DNA of 64,000 nt from Streptomyces sp. CA-278952 (GCF_028747205.1 NZ_CP112880.1:2666001-2730000); one strand, 5' to 3'. Shown: positions 8,271-18,032, counted from the stretch's first letter. Notes: generated by a model not told the origin, from the letters alone. A program made the numbers and translations.

Positions 8271-9035
8271 GTGCGTAGCGCCAGTGCGACACCTAGCGGT
8301 GACCGGATACGGTGGGTCGAGTTGCCGGGGGCGGAGCCCTCCCGCGTCTACGTGCACGGGCTCGGCGCCACCTCACCCGCCTACTTCGCGGAAAGCGCGG
8401 CGCACCCCCTGCTCGCGGGGCGCCGCTCTCTCCTGATCGACATGCTCGGATTCGGGATCAGCGACCGCCCGGGCGACTTCGCCTACACACTCGACGCGCA
8501 CGCCGACGCGCTCGCCGCGGCGCTGGAGGCCGCCGACGTGGTGGGGGCCGAGCTGATCGCGCACAGCATGGGCGGCTCGGTGGCCATCGTCCTGGCCACC
8601 CGACACCCGCACCTGGTCTCCCGACTCGTCCTCGTGGACGCCAATCTCGACCCGGTCACCCCCGCCCCGGGCCCGGGCAGCGCGGGCATCGCCCGTTTCA
8701 CGGAGGAGGAGTTCCTGGCGGGCGGCTGGCAGGAGGTCCGGGATGCCGTCGGCGCCCACTGGTGGTCCACGATGCGCCTGGCGGGCCTGGAGGCCCTGCA
8801 CCGCAGCGCGGTCCACCTCGCACGCGGCGGTGTCCCGCCCCTGCGAACACTGCTCACCGACCTGCGGATCCCGCGCACCTATGTGCTGCCCGAAAGCATC
8901 GGCCCGCTGCGCGGAGCGGAGCTGCTCGAAGCGGCGGGCGTGAGAGTGGTAGCGATTCCCGACTGCGGGCACAACATCATGCTGGACAACCACGAGGCGT
9001 TCGCCCGCGCCACGGCGGAGGCGCTCGCGGCATAG
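8271..9035 (+). CDS. Alpha/beta hydrolase
   Basis: The protein is about 254 residues from the GTG at 8271, chosen because GGGAG sits 8 bases upstream; an in-frame GTG at 8253 lacks such a site. The alpha/beta hydrolase fold is shown by VHGLGATSPAY (oxyanion HG motif), the nucleophile elbow AHSMGGSV (serine near residue 97), an acidic residue in the later strand, and the catalytic histidine in DCGHNIML near the C-terminus. The family includes esterases, lactonases, haloperoxidase-like and C-C hydrolases; the substrate cannot be inferred. It stands alone between the ATP-grasp locus and the toxin-antitoxin patch, transcribed away from the LuxR gene. Confidence 0.8.
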   Translation: MRSASATPSGDRIRWVELPGAEPSRVYVHGLGATSPAYFAESAAHPLLAGRRSLLIDMLGFGISDRPGDFAYTLDAHADALAAALEAADVVGAELIAHSMGGSVAIVLATRHPHLVSRLVLVDANLDPVTPAPGPGSAGIARFTEEEFLAGGWQEVRDAVGAHWWSTMRLAGLEALHRSAVHLARGGVPPLRTLLTDLRIPRTYVLPESIGPLRGAELLEAAGVRVVAIPDCGHNIMLDNHEAFARATAEALAA

Positions 9036-9089
9036 CCGGGATGGGCGGGGCCGCGGAGGACGCACCGGGGGCCGGACCGAGCCTGGCAA

Positions 9090-9440
9090 GTGAGTGAGTA
9101 CCGCACCGTCTTCCACCCGGAAGCCCTAGCCGAACTCCGCACAATTCCGCGCGACACCGCGCTCCGCATCCTGACCAAGCTGACGGAACGGGAAAGCGAC
9201 CCGTTCGGCTTCGACACCACCGCGCTCGATTCCCAGCCCGATCGCCGCCACCTCGGAGTCGGGGACTACCGCATCATCTACATCTACACCGTGGACAACG
9301 GCGAAGTGCTCGTGTGGGTCATCAGCGTCGGTCACCGTTCCACGATGTACCACACTGGTCAGTCGGCGGTGCCGGGCTCCACGACCCACTCGGCTTGCAC
9401 CCCGCTCACCGAGGCGATCATGTCGAAGTCGCCGTCGTAG
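9090..9440 (+). CDS. RelE/ParE-family toxin without an adjacent antitoxin
   Basis: The first 88 residues match RelE/ParE toxins: YRTVFHPEALAELRTIP at the start, a conserved SDPFGFDTTAL turn, then RRHLGVGDYRIIYIY and VLVWVISVGHRSTMYH. RelE-type ribonucleases usually end there. This frame runs on for another 28 residues into DNA antisense to the neighbouring PIN gene, so the tail is probably not conserved. Only 54 bases separate it from the hydrolase, leaving no room for an upstream antitoxin, and none follows. It is either an orphan toxin, an inactive remnant, or neutralised from elsewhere. The GTG start has no strong ribosome-binding site. Confidence 0.7.
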   Translation: MSEYRTVFHPEALAELRTIPRDTALRILTKLTERESDPFGFDTTALDSQPDRRHLGVGDYRIIYIYTVDNGEVLVWVISVGHRSTMYHTGQSAVPGSTTHSACTPLTEAIMSKSPS

Positions 9441-9774
9441 TGCAGGACCGTGGCCCATGCCGTTCTGCGGTTGCCGCGATGAGGACGTCGGCCGGCGACA
9501 GCGCCCGGTGAAAGCCAGCGTTCAGCGCCAGCGCCTGGATCGCGAGCGCCTGCTCGAACTCCTCGTCGTTGCAGGGCAAGTAGTCGAAGCCACGGAGCAG
9601 GGTACGCAGGCGCAGCGCCTCGGGCTTTCCACGCGCCCAGTACAGAACCTCATACTCGGTCGGGGCGCACACTGCTAGGAGTCCATCGCGGTCCAGTGCA
9701 TCCAGCCGCGCCCGCACTGCCGGTTTGACCCGGCGGGCCAGCGCAGACTTGTCGATGAGGTAGCGCCCTTTCAC
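9359..9774 (-). pseudogene. Frameshifted VapC-like PIN toxin
   Basis: The gene starts at ATG 9774 with KGRYLIDKSALAR (first PIN aspartate), continues through APTEYEVLYWARG and reaches LSPADVLIAATAERHG, where the third acidic site lies. The reading frame then goes to an unrelated tail and stops near 9418. One base earlier in phase, the expected ATVLHYDGDFDMIASVSGVQ continues to a stop at 9359-9361. A single missing base in the GGG/CC run near 9450 therefore separates the two halves, so the C-terminal catalytic Asp in HYDGDFD is lost from the main frame. It follows the VapB-like gene with a 4-base overlap. It is either a real inactivation or a sequencing error in a G run. Confidence 0.75.
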
Positions 9775-9974
9775 GCCGCCGAAGCCCCGTCTTCGCGCTT
9801 AAGCGAGCCGTCCGGATTCCGCGGCCCCGTCTGCGACCGGATCTCCGCGAACACGTCATCAAACTCACCATCGTCCAGGGCATCGAACAGCTCCCGGCGC
9901 AGCCGCAGCCTCACCCCCTCCTGCATGGCCGCCCGCACTGCGGCGGCCTTCGTCCTCGCCCCATACACCCGCAT
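9771..9974 (-). CDS. VapB-like antitoxin, possibly N-terminally truncated
   Basis: The 67-residue protein begins at MRVYGARTKAAAVRAAM, which corresponds to the helix region of VapB ribbon-helix-helix antitoxins (usual form: a beta strand, then EQAMRVYGARTK). The strand that should precede it is absent. The frame stays open upstream with HEEIVEQA directly before the Met, but no start codon is seen there, so the DNA-binding strand may have been lost or shifted out of frame. The C-terminal half (FAEIRSQTGPRNPDG) would bind the toxin. It overlaps the broken PIN gene by 4 bases, as in an intact vapBC operon. Part of a decaying module. Confidence 0.6.
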   Translation of the reverse strand: MRVYGARTKAAAVRAAMQEGVRLRLRRELFDALDDGEFDDVFAEIRSQTGPRNPDGSLKREDGASAA

Positions 9975-10140
9975 CGCCTGCTCGACGATCTCCTCGTGCC
10001 GGCAAGAACGAACCCGGGCACGGCCGACTGCGCTCCCCGCGACGATCGGCTCGCAGTCCCAGGAGGGCCCATCAGAGTGGAACCAGGCACCGGCGGCGCA
10101 TCCGCGTGCTTACGGGTGTCCTGCGGACTCTCTGCGGACC

Positions 10141-10205
10141 GGACGGATACCCGTCCGCGCGGCCACGACCATGTACACCCAGAGACTTACGACCACCGGT
10201 AGCAT
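10141..10205 (+). promoter_or_regulatory. Promoter region of the intact RHH/PIN operon
   Basis: A GGACGG/CCGTCC inverted repeat (10141-10156, 4-base spacer) lies about 50 bases before a TAGCAT -10-like box at 10200-10205. The ATG at 10213 is 7 bases after this box, so the antitoxin mRNA is probably leaderless. The inverted repeat is a candidate autoregulatory operator; no good -35 is seen. Confidence 0.4.
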
Positions 10206-10212
10206 GGGCACC

Positions 10213-10464
10213 ATGAGCAGTAGCAAGAAGTATTCGATCAGCCTGCCCGAGGACCTCGCCGAAGCCGTACGCGCCCACGTCGGGCCCGGTGGTTTCTCCT
10301 CCTACGTCGCCGAAGCCCTCGAACAACGGGTCGCCATGGACAAGCTCCGGGAGATCGTCGCCGACTTCGCGACCGACAATGACGAGCTCACCCGCGAGGA
10401 GGTCGAAGCCGCCCGCGCGCTGCTGCGCCATGACCACCGGCAGGTCGGCGGGGCCGCAGCCTGA
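10213..10464 (+). CDS. Ribbon-helix-helix (CopG/VapB-type) antitoxin
   Basis: The 83-residue protein opens with SSSKKYSISLPEDLAEAVRA, the beta strand followed by helix of RHH antitoxins, then GPGGFSSYVAEALEQRV (second helix). The acidic C-terminal part (ADFATDNDELTREEVEAA) is the likely toxin-neutralising segment. ATG 10213 is preferred because it sits 7 bases after the TAGCAT box; an in-frame ATG at 10204 would add three residues. The stop codon shares one base with the toxin start (TGATG), implying co-translation. As in other type II systems it should bind its own promoter together with the toxin. This is the only toxin-antitoxin pair in the patch that looks intact. Confidence 0.82.
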   Translation: MSSSKKYSISLPEDLAEAVRAHVGPGGFSSYVAEALEQRVAMDKLREIVADFATDNDELTREEVEAARALLRHDHRQVGGAAA

Positions 10465-10856
10465 TGCCCGGCACCCTACTGCTCGACAGCGAAGGCCTCT
10501 CCAAGCTCTACCGCAAGGACCGCACCGTCATGGCCCTGATCCAAGCGGCATCGGAGGAAGGCATCCGCGTGGCCACAAGCGCCATGACCACCCTCGAGGC
10601 CGACTACGAGCGCATTCACCCCGCCCGGATCAAGTGGGTCCTCTCCCGCGTCGACGTTCACGACGTCACCAAGGAGATCACCGATCAGGCCGCAGCCCTC
10701 CTGCGCAGCCACCGCCTCCACGGCCACAAGTACGCCATCGACGCCGCCTTCGCCGTCATCGCCCGCACCGCACCCCAGCCGGTCACCGTCCTGACCTCCG
10801 ATCCCGAGGACCTGACGCTCCTGTGCGGCCCCGCCGTAGAGGTCGTCAAAGTCTGA
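10464..10856 (+). CDS. PIN-domain toxin (VapC-like)
   Basis: The 130-residue PIN-domain protein has acidic residues at the usual places: LLLDSEGLSKLY near the N-terminus (Asp), MTTLEADYERI (Glu), YAIDAAFAVIA (Asp) and VLTSDPEDL (Asp). VapC toxins are Mg-dependent ribonucleases that cut tRNA or rRNA. The start overlaps the antitoxin stop by one base. Length and motif spacing are normal, so it should be functional. The RNA target is unknown. It is transcribed away from the broken vapBC genes and is not closely similar to them. Confidence 0.82.
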   Translation: MPGTLLLDSEGLSKLYRKDRTVMALIQAASEEGIRVATSAMTTLEADYERIHPARIKWVLSRVDVHDVTKEITDQAAALLRSHRLHGHKYAIDAAFAVIARTAPQPVTVLTSDPEDLTLLCGPAVEVVKV

Positions 10857-10988
10857 ACGCCGACCGCAGTCGCACCAACCAGACCCGTCACCAACACCTC
10901 AGCGCTTCGCGGCACAAGGACTCCACGCGGACGTACACCTGCGCCCGACCCACCAACGAGCGGGCCGGGCGCATCCCTTGACTGCCAG

Positions 10989-12077
<1,089 letters not shown>

Positions 12078-12285
12078 TTTGGCGACTTCCTGGAGTGAGG
12101 AGGGGGTCAGGGGCGGCCGGGTCCGGCTCGGCTGTTCGGCCGGGTCCCGGAGTGGACCGATTCTCCAGTTTACGGGCCTGCCCCGCGGGCCCGGACAGTG
12201 CGCCTTTCGGCCGTGTGACATCGAACGCAACGCCAAGGTCGGCCAAAGCGCGTGTCCAACGCCTGATTCCCCGCCCCCCGCGACC

Positions 12286-12291
12286 TACGTT
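12286..12291 (+). promoter_or_regulatory. -10 box TACGTT for a leaderless DUF6542 mRNA
   Basis: TACGTT (12286-12291) ends six bases before the GTG at 12298, the spacing seen for leaderless Streptomyces genes. No clear -35 is visible. It decides between the GTGs at 12292 and 12298. Confidence 0.45.
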
Positions 12292-12297
12292 GTGCAG

Positions 12298-12957
12298 GTG
12301 GAGCAGCACAGGACACGTCCCCCGCAGCGCAGGCAGCCCCCGCAGGCCGCGCCCGCCCCGCCCGCGCCGGGCCGGGCGGGCGGCGAGAGTTCCGCCGTGT
12401 ACCGGGTACGGGTGCGCAGCGTGCCGCCCGTGGTTCTCGCGTTGCGGCGGTTCCCCAACCCCCGGCTCACCGGGATCGGGGCCGGGCTGTTCGCCGCCCT
12501 CACCATGTTCGTGCTCGCCTGCGTCGACCGGCTGCTGTTCGACAGCTCGGAGCTCGTCTTCGGGCTGCTCTTCCTGCCCGTCAGCGCTCTGACCGCCCTC
12601 TGGGTCCGGCCCGCCGACCTGGTCACCGCGCCGATCAGCGTGCCCATCGCCTTCGCCGTCGGAGTGTTCCCGATTTCCGGGGGGTCCGAAGGGTTCGGCG
12701 GGCAGACCATGGGCCTCGTCACCGCCCTCGCCGTGCACGCCGGCTGGCTGTACGGCGGGACGCTGGTCGCGGGGCTCATCGCCTCCGTACGCAAGGTGCG
12801 CCACATGCGGGCCCGGCGACGGTACGTGCTGGCGCAGGGGCGTGGCGCCGCACCCGAGCGGGAGCCCCGGGCCGCCGCCGGGGCCGCGGCGGCGAAGCCC
12901 GTACAGGCCGGGGCGAGCGGAGCGGGCGCGGTGGCCCGTCCTCCTCAGCGGCCCTGA
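12298..12957 (+). CDS. DUF6542-type small membrane protein
   Basis: The protein is about 219 residues. A basic/Pro-rich N-terminal 45 residues is followed by four hydrophobic segments (TGIGAGLFAALTMFVLACV, GLLFLPVSALTALWV, ISVPIAFAVGVFPIS, GLVTALAVHAGWLYGG) and a basic then Ala-rich cytoplasmic tail. It matches a membrane-protein family of unknown function that, as I remember, sits beside ychF/ppgK in streptomycetes. The GTG at 12298 is chosen from the -10 spacing; GTG 12292 is an alternative. The tail beyond residue 165 is low complexity. No enzymatic motif is visible. Confidence 0.72.
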   Translation: MEQHRTRPPQRRQPPQAAPAPPAPGRAGGESSAVYRVRVRSVPPVVLALRRFPNPRLTGIGAGLFAALTMFVLACVDRLLFDSSELVFGLLFLPVSALTALWVRPADLVTAPISVPIAFAVGVFPISGGSEGFGGQTMGLVTALAVHAGWLYGGTLVAGLIASVRKVRHMRARRRYVLAQGRGAAPEREPRAAAGAAAAKPVQAGASGAGAVARPPQRP

Positions 12958-13009
12958 ACGGCGCTCGGCCCGTCTCCGCTGCCGGTGCCCGTGGCGCCGT
13001 CCGGTCCGT

Positions 13010-13759
13010 TCAGCCCTGGCTGTGTGCCTGGCCCGCCGCCATCGCCGCTCCCACGATGCCCGCGTTGTTCTGAAGCTGGGCCGGGACCATCTCGGCCCGG
13101 ACCTTCTCGATCAGCGGCAGGAACTTCTCCGCCTTGCGGCTCACCCCTCCGCCGATGATGAACAGCTCGGGCGAGAACAGCATCTCCACGTGCAGCAGGT
13201 ACTTCTGGACCCGGTGCGCCCAGTGCTGCCAGCTGAGGTCCTCGTCCTCCTTGGCCTTCGTGGAGGCGCGCTTCTCCGCGTCGTGGCCGTGCAGTTCCAG
13301 GTGGCCCAACTCGGTGTTGGGGACGAGCAGGCCGTCGGTGAAGACCGCGCTGCCGATGCCTGTGCCGAAGGTCAGCATGATGACCGTGCCCGCGCGGCCC
13401 TTGCCCGCTCCGAAGGTCATCTCGGCGACCCCGGCCGCGTCCGCGTCGTTCAGGATGGTGACGGGCTGGCCGATCCGCTCGCCCAGCAGCCTGCGGGCGT
13501 CCGTGTCGATCCAGCCCTTGTCGACATTGGCCGCGGTACGCGTGATGCCGTCCGTGACGACCCCGGGGAAGGTGATGCCGACGGGGCCCGTCCAGTCGAA
13601 GTGACCTACGACCTCGGCCACGCCGTCGGCCACGCCCTCGGGCGTGGCCGGGTGCGGTGTCAGCACCTTGTGGCGCTCCCGCGCCAGGTCTCCGCGGTCC
13701 AGGTCCACGGGAGCGCCCTTGATCCCTGATCCGCCGATGTCCACGCCGAAGATCTCCAT
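13010..13759 (-). CDS. ppgK: Polyphosphate glucokinase
   Basis: The 249-residue ROK-type kinase phosphorylates glucose using polyphosphate (or ATP). Visible motifs are EIFGVDIGGSGIKGAPVDL (phosphate-binding loop), GITFPGVVTDG, ILNDADAAGVAEM (catalytic Asp), MLTFGTGIGSAVF, and the ELGHLELHG glucose-binding segment, together diagnostic of PpgK. The ATG at 13759 is set by the conserved N-terminus and by a minus-strand -10 box 7 bases upstream. The gene ends 50 bases from the DUF6542 gene end (convergent) and begins 38 bases after the end of ispH on the same strand. It supplies glucose-6-phosphate in the cytoplasm. Confidence 0.94.
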   Translation of the reverse strand: MEIFGVDIGGSGIKGAPVDLDRGDLARERHKVLTPHPATPEGVADGVAEVVGHFDWTGPVGITFPGVVTDGITRTAANVDKGWIDTDARRLLGERIGQPVTILNDADAAGVAEMTFGAGKGRAGTVIMLTFGTGIGSAVFTDGLLVPNTELGHLELHGHDAEKRASTKAKEDEDLSWQHWAHRVQKYLLHVEMLFSPELFIIGGGVSRKAEKFLPLIEKVRAEMVPAQLQNNAGIVGAAMAAGQAHSQG

Positions 13760-13766
13760 GGAACCC

Positions 13767-13772
13767 ACGGTA
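13767..13772 (-). promoter_or_regulatory. -10 box TACCGT for leaderless ppgK
   Basis: Read on the minus strand, TACCGT is followed by 7 bases and then the ppgK ATG. A transcript starting at or next to the ATG is expected, so ppgK can be transcribed independently of ispH. Confidence 0.45.
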
Positions 13773-13797
13773 CGGGCAGCCCGGGCCCCTTGCCCGG

Positions 13798-14778
13798 CTA
13801 CTCGGCGGAAAGGGCGGCGGCCTCGGCGCGCAGGTCGCGGCGCAGCTCCTTGGGGAGGGAGAACGTGATCGACTCGTCGGCCGTCTTCACCGTCTCCACG
13901 TCCGCGTAACCGCGCTCCTGGAGCCATTCCAGGACACCGTCGACGAGGACGTCGGGGACGGAGGCGCCGGACGTCAGACCGACCGTGGTCACGCCCTCCA
14001 GCCAGGCCTCGTCGATCTCGTCGGCGAAGTCGACCAGGTGGGCGGCGGGGGCTCCGGCGTCCAGGGCGACCTCGACCATGCGAATGGAGTTCGAGGAGTT
14101 CTTGGAGCCGACCACGATGACCAGTTCGGCGTCCTCGGCGAGCTTCTTCACCGCGATCTGGCGGTTCTGCGTGGCGTAGCAGATGTCGTCGCTGGGCGGC
14201 GAGAGGAGGTTGGGGAACTTCGCCTTGATGGCGTCGACCGTCTCCATCGTCTCGTCGACGGACAGGGTGGTCTGGGAGAGCCAGACGACCTTCGACTCGT
14301 CGCGGACCTCGACGTTCGCGACGTCCTCGGGGCCGTCGACCAGCGTGATGTGGTCGGGGGCCTCGCCGGAGGTGCCGATGACCTCCTCGTGCCCCTCATG
14401 GCCGATCAGGAGGATGTCGTAGTCCTCCTTGGCGTAACGGACGGCTTCCTTGTGGACCTTGGTGACCAGCGGGCAGGTCGCGTCGATGGTGGCGAGCTTG
14501 CGCTCGGCGGCCTCCGCGTGGACGGTGGGCGCGACTCCGTGCGCGGAGAACATCACGATGGAGCCCTCGGGCACCTCCGCGGTGACGTCCACGAAGATCG
14601 CGCCCTTCTTCTCCAGGGTCTGCACGACGTACTTGTTGTGCACGATTTCGTGGCGGACGTAGATCGGGGCCCCGTACTGCTCCAGGGCCTTCTCGACGGC
14701 GATCACGGCACGGTCCACGCCCGCGCAGTAGCCACGGGGAGCGGCGAGCAGGACACGGCGGGCAGGAGTTGCAGTCAT
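13798..14778 (-). CDS. ispH: 4-hydroxy-3-methylbut-2-enyl diphosphate reductase
   Basis: This 326-residue enzyme carries out the last step of the non-mevalonate isoprenoid pathway, reducing HMBPP to IPP and DMAPP with a [4Fe-4S] cluster. The three cluster cysteines lie in [15 protein letters not shown] (near residue 17), [12 protein letters not shown] and [12 protein letters not shown]. Other conserved blocks are [23 protein letters not shown] and [13 protein letters not shown] 14778 (MTATPARRV) is preferred over ATG 14787 because a TACGAT box lies 7 bases upstream, consistent with a leaderless mRNA. ppgK follows on the same strand. With uppS at 58997 it feeds isoprenoid carrier synthesis. 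Confidence 0.96.
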   Translation of the reverse strand: MTATPARRVLLAAPRGYCAGVDRAVIAVEKALEQYGAPIYVRHEIVHNKYVVQTLEKKGAIFVDVTAEVPEGSIVMFSAHGVAPTVHAEAAERKLATIDATCPLVTKVHKEAVRYAKEDYDILLIGHEGHEEVIGTSGEAPDHITLVDGPEDVANVEVRDESKVVWLSQTTLSVDETMETVDAIKAKFPNLLSPPSDDICYATQNRQIAVKKLAEDAELVIVVGSKNSSNSIRMVEVALDAGAPAAHLVDFADEIDEAWLEGVTTVGLTSGASVPDVLVDGVLEWLQERGYADVETVKTADESITFSLPKELRRDLRAEAAALSAE

Positions 14779-14785
14779 GCGTCCC

Positions 14786-14791
14786 ATCGTA
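14786..14791 (-). promoter_or_regulatory. -10 box TACGAT for leaderless ispH
   Basis: On the minus strand TACGAT, then GGGACGC, then the ATG at 14778. The 7-base spacing fixes the start codon and predicts no 5' leader. Confidence 0.45.
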
Positions 14792-14856
14792 AGGCCGTGG
14801 CGAACAGGCGCGAGGACGGCCGGGTCGGGAGACTGGTCACGTTGCGTTCGTGAGAA

Positions 14857-16380
14857 ATGACGGATGGTGATGGAGGGGCGATGGCGTCGGTGCCGGAGAG
14901 CGGTTCGGGCAGCGGAACGGGGAGCGGTTCTGGCGGCGTGGCTGGGAACGGCTCAGGCAGCGGGGCTGGGAACGGTTCGGGCGGCGGTGAGGGCAGCAGT
15001 ACGGAATCGGGCAGGCTGCGGCGGACGCTGGGATTCCGGGATCTGGTCGTCTACGGGCTCCTCTTCATCGCCCCGATGGCCCCGGTCGGGGTGTTCGGCA
15101 CCCTGGACGCGAAGTCCGAGGGCGCGGTCGCACTCGTCTATGTGGTGGCCACGGTGGTCATGGGGTTCACCGCCTTCAGTTACGCCCAGATGGTGCGGGT
15201 CGCCCCCTTCGCCGGATCGGTCTTCACGTATGCCCGCAAGGGGCTCGGGGAAGGGCCGGGGTTCATCGCCGGGTGGATGGCCATGCTCGACTACCTGCTG
15301 ATCCCGGCCGTCGCCTACCTCTTCTCCGGGATCGCGATGAACGCGCTGGTCCCGGAGGTCTCGCGGTGGGTGTGGACCGCGCTCGCCGTGCTCGTGACCA
15401 CCCTGCTCAACCTGTGGGGCGTGCGGGCGGCCGCCCGGGTCGGCTTCGCGGTGCTGGCCATGGAGATCGTGGTGCTGCTGGTCTTCATGGTCTCGGCCGC
15501 GGTCGTCCTCGTACGGGACGGGGCGCAGCGCGGCTGGCTGACGCCGCTGACAGGGGACTCCGGGTTCTCCATGACGGCGGTGCTGGGGGCCGTGTCGATC
15601 GCCGTGCTCTCCTATCTGGGCTTCGACGCCATCGCCTCGTTCGCCGAGGAGGTGACGGGCGGCTCGCAGAAGGTGGCGCGGGCGGTGCTGTTCTGTCTGG
15701 TGCTGGCCGGCGTCCTGTTCGTGGCGCAGTCGTATCTGGCGGCGTTGCTGGAGCCGGTGAGCTCGGCGGAGCTGGCGGCGGACCCGGCGGCGCAGGGGTC
15801 GGCGTTCTACGACGCGGTGGACGCCTCGGTGGGCACCTGGCTGCATGACCTGGTGGCGGTCAGCAAGGCGATCGGCGCCGCGTTCGCCGCGCTGGCGGGG
15901 CAGGCCGCCGCCGGGCGGCTGGTCTTCGCGATGGCCCGGGAGCGGCGCCTGCCGCACTTCCTCGCGAAGGTCGACCCGTCGTCGGGTGTGCCGCGGGTGG
16001 CGATCCTGTGCGCGGCGATCGTGACGCTGGTGGCCGCCGTGTGGGCGGCCCGGCGCGACGACGGCCTGGACCATCTGGTCTCCGTCGTGGACATCGGCGC
16101 GCTGACGGCGTTCATCCTGCTGCACGCGTCGGTGGTCGGCTGGTTCGCCGTACGCCGGATGGAGGGCCCGCCGGTGTGGTGGCGGCACGTGCTGATCCCT
16201 GTGGTCGGGGCGGGGGTGCTGGTCGCGGTCATCGTGGAGGCGACGACGTCCTCCCAGGTGGTGGGTGTCTGCTGGCTCGGGGTGGGGCTCGTGGTGCTGG
16301 CGGTGCAGGGGACGGGCCGCCGGGGCGGTACGGAGGGCCCGGGTGGTGGCGGCGCGGGGAAGGGGGTCCCGGTCCCGTAG
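14857..16380 (+). CDS. APC-superfamily amino acid/polyamine permease
   Basis: The 507-residue permease begins with about 45 residues of Gly/Ser-rich low complexity (repeated [11 protein letters not shown]), then [20 protein letters not shown], typical of APC transporters, with about twelve hydrophobic segments. [20 protein letters not shown] and [20 protein letters not shown] are family-like substrate-helix and loop motifs. The Gly-rich C-terminus is also low complexity. The start could be ATG 14857 or ATG 14881; the latter has a GGAGGGG directly before it, with poor spacing. It is divergent from ispH. The substrate (amino acid, amine or polyamine) is not predictable. Confidence 0.83.
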   Translation: MTDGDGGAMASVPESGSGSGTGSGSGGVAGNGSGSGAGNGSGGGEGSSTESGRLRRTLGFRDLVVYGLLFIAPMAPVGVFGTLDAKSEGAVALVYVVATVVMGFTAFSYAQMVRVAPFAGSVFTYARKGLGEGPGFIAGWMAMLDYLLIPAVAYLFSGIAMNALVPEVSRWVWTALAVLVTTLLNLWGVRAAARVGFAVLAMEIVVLLVFMVSAAVVLVRDGAQRGWLTPLTGDSGFSMTAVLGAVSIAVLSYLGFDAIASFAEEVTGGSQKVARAVLFCLVLAGVLFVAQSYLAALLEPVSSAELAADPAAQGSAFYDAVDASVGTWLHDLVAVSKAIGAAFAALAGQAAAGRLVFAMARERRLPHFLAKVDPSSGVPRVAILCAAIVTLVAAVWAARRDDGLDHLVSVVDIGALTAFILLHASVVGWFAVRRMEGPPVWWRHVLIPVVGAGVLVAVIVEATTSSQVVGVCWLGVGLVVLAVQGTGRRGGTEGPGGGGAGKGVPVP

Positions 16381-16405
16381 GGCGGCTGCTCGGACTTCGT
16401 GCCCC

Positions 16406-16529
16406 GTACGGCTTCGCGTTCTGTACGGCTTCGCGTTCTGTACGGCTTCGCGTGGTGCGCGGCTTCGCGTGGTGCGCGGCTCCGCGTTCTGTACGGCTCG
16501 CGTTCCGTGCGGCTTCGCGTGGTGCGCGG
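16406..16529. repeat. 17-bp tandem repeat array upstream of xseA
   Basis: About seven copies of a 17-bp unit (GTACGGCTTCGCGTTCT and the variant GCGCGGCTTCGCGTGGT), slightly degenerate, fill most of the gap between the permease stop and xseA. The array is readable in a long open frame but no real gene is indicated. It probably arose by slippage. Copy number should vary between strains. Confidence 0.8.
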
Positions 16530-16574
16530 ACGCTGGCCTCCGCGCGGGGGCAGGGGCCTGTCGGTGGCTGCCGA

Positions 16575-16580
16575 TACGCT
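16575..16580 (+). promoter_or_regulatory. -10 box TACGCT for leaderless xseA
   Basis: TACGCT is followed by 7 bases and the xseA ATG at 16588. There is no Shine-Dalgarno. This places the promoter directly downstream of the 17-bp repeats. Confidence 0.45.
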
Positions 16581-16587
16581 CGCCCGT

Positions 16588-17799
16588 ATGGCTCTCAACA
16601 CGTCCGCGGAAGCGCCGCTGCCCGTCGGTGAGGTGTCCCGGCTCATCGGCGGCTGGATCGACCGGCTCGGCGCCATCTGGGTGGAGGGGCAGATCACCCA
16701 GCTGTCGCGGCGCCCGGGTGCCGGGGTCGTCTTCCTGACGCTGCGCGATCCGTCCCACGACATCTCGGTGAGCGTGACCTGTTTCCGGCAGGTCTTCGAC
16801 CGGATCGCCGATGTCGTGACGGAGGGCGCGCGCGTCGTCGTGCTGGCCAAGCCCGAGTGGTACGCGCCCCGGGGGCAGCTGTCGCTGCGGGCGACGGACA
16901 TACGGCCGGTCGGCATCGGTGAGCTGCTCGTGCGGCTGGAGCTGCTGAAGAAGTCGCTCGCCGCCGAGGGGCTCTTCGCGCTGGACCGCAAGAAGCCGCT
17001 GCCGTTCCTGCCGCAGCTCGTCGGGCTGGTCTGCGGGCGTGCTTCCGCCGCCGAGCGCGACGTCCTGGAGAACGCCCGCCGCCGCTGGCCCGCCGTGCGC
17101 TTCGAGGTCCGCAACACCGCCGTGCAGGGGGTGCACGCGGTCGCCCAGGTGGTCCAGGCGGTCGAGGAGCTGGACGCGCTGGAGGAGGTCGACGTGATCG
17201 TGGTGGCGCGGGGCGGCGGCAGCGTCGAGGATCTGCTGCCGTTCTCCGACGAGCAGCTGATTCGGACGGTGGCCGCCTGCCGTACGCCGGTGGTCTCCGC
17301 GATCGGCCACGAGCCCGACTCGCCGCTGCTGGACCTGGTCGCCGATCTGCGTGCCTCCACGCCCACGGACGCGGCCAAGAAGGTCGTCCCCGACGTGGGC
17401 GAGGAGATGGAGCGGGTGCGGCAGTTGCGGGACCGGGCTCTGCGGACCGTACGGGGGCTGCTGGACCGCGAGGAGCGGGGGCTCGCGCACGCGCTGGGCC
17501 GCCCCGCGATGGAGCGGCCCCACCGGCTGGTGGACGAGCGCGAGGCCGAGGTGGACGCGCTCCTGGGGCGCAGTCGCCGGGTGCTGGGCCATCTGCTGGA
17601 CCGGGCCGATTCGGAGCTGTCGCACACGCTCGCCCGGGTCGTCTCGCTGTCGCCGGCCGCGACCCTGGAGCGGGGCTACGCGGTGCTCCAGCGGCCCGAC
17701 GGGCACGTGGTCCGCTCCCCCGAGGAGGCCGGGGCGCCCGGCGAGCCGCTGCGGGCGCGGGTGTCGGAGGGCGAGTTCACGGTGCGGGTGGACGGATGA
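16588..17799 (+). CDS. xseA: Exodeoxyribonuclease VII large subunit
   Basis: The 403-residue catalytic subunit of ExoVII degrades single-stranded DNA in both directions to oligonucleotides. An N-terminal OB fold (residues 10-110: [38 protein letters not shown]) precedes the catalytic domain with [36 protein letters not shown] and [20 protein letters not shown], then coiled-coil arms (residues 265-345) and the C-terminal [15 protein letters not shown]. The ATG at 16588 fits both the conserved N-terminus and a leaderless promoter; the open frame continuing upstream into the repeats is not part of the gene. xseB follows after a repeat-filled spacer. Confidence 0.95.
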   Translation: MALNTSAEAPLPVGEVSRLIGGWIDRLGAIWVEGQITQLSRRPGAGVVFLTLRDPSHDISVSVTCFRQVFDRIADVVTEGARVVVLAKPEWYAPRGQLSLRATDIRPVGIGELLVRLELLKKSLAAEGLFALDRKKPLPFLPQLVGLVCGRASAAERDVLENARRRWPAVRFEVRNTAVQGVHAVAQVVQAVEELDALEEVDVIVVARGGGSVEDLLPFSDEQLIRTVAACRTPVVSAIGHEPDSPLLDLVADLRASTPTDAAKKVVPDVGEEMERVRQLRDRALRTVRGLLDREERGLAHALGRPAMERPHRLVDEREAEVDALLGRSRRVLGHLLDRADSELSHTLARVVSLSPAATLERGYAVLQRPDGHVVRSPEEAGAPGEPLRARVSEGEFTVRVDG

Positions 17800-17822
17800 G
17801 GCCGGGAGAGCGGGAAGGCCGG

Positions 17823-17978
17823 ACGTCCGCACCCGCGAGGGGCCGGGGGCCGGGGCGTCCCGGGAGCCGCGCCCGCGAGGAACCGGGGAGCGGGACGGCC
17901 CGGGAGCCGCGCCCGCCGGAACCGGGAAACGGGACGGCCCGGGCGCCACGCCCGCCGGAACCGGGAAACAGGGCGGCC
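17823..17978. repeat. 39-bp tandem repeat between xseA and xseB
   Basis: Four degenerate copies of a 38-40-bp unit (CGGGAGCCGCGCCCGCCGGA and about 20 further bases) at about 17823, 17861, 17901 and 17940. The last three copies are most alike. The array separates two genes that are usually adjacent. A 79-codon frame through it has unnatural Arg/Pro/Gly composition and is not called. Confidence 0.8.
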
Positions 17979-18032
17979 GGGCGGCCGTATCGCAGGGGCC
18001 GCAGCGCCCACAGTGTCGTAACAGCTCACGCT

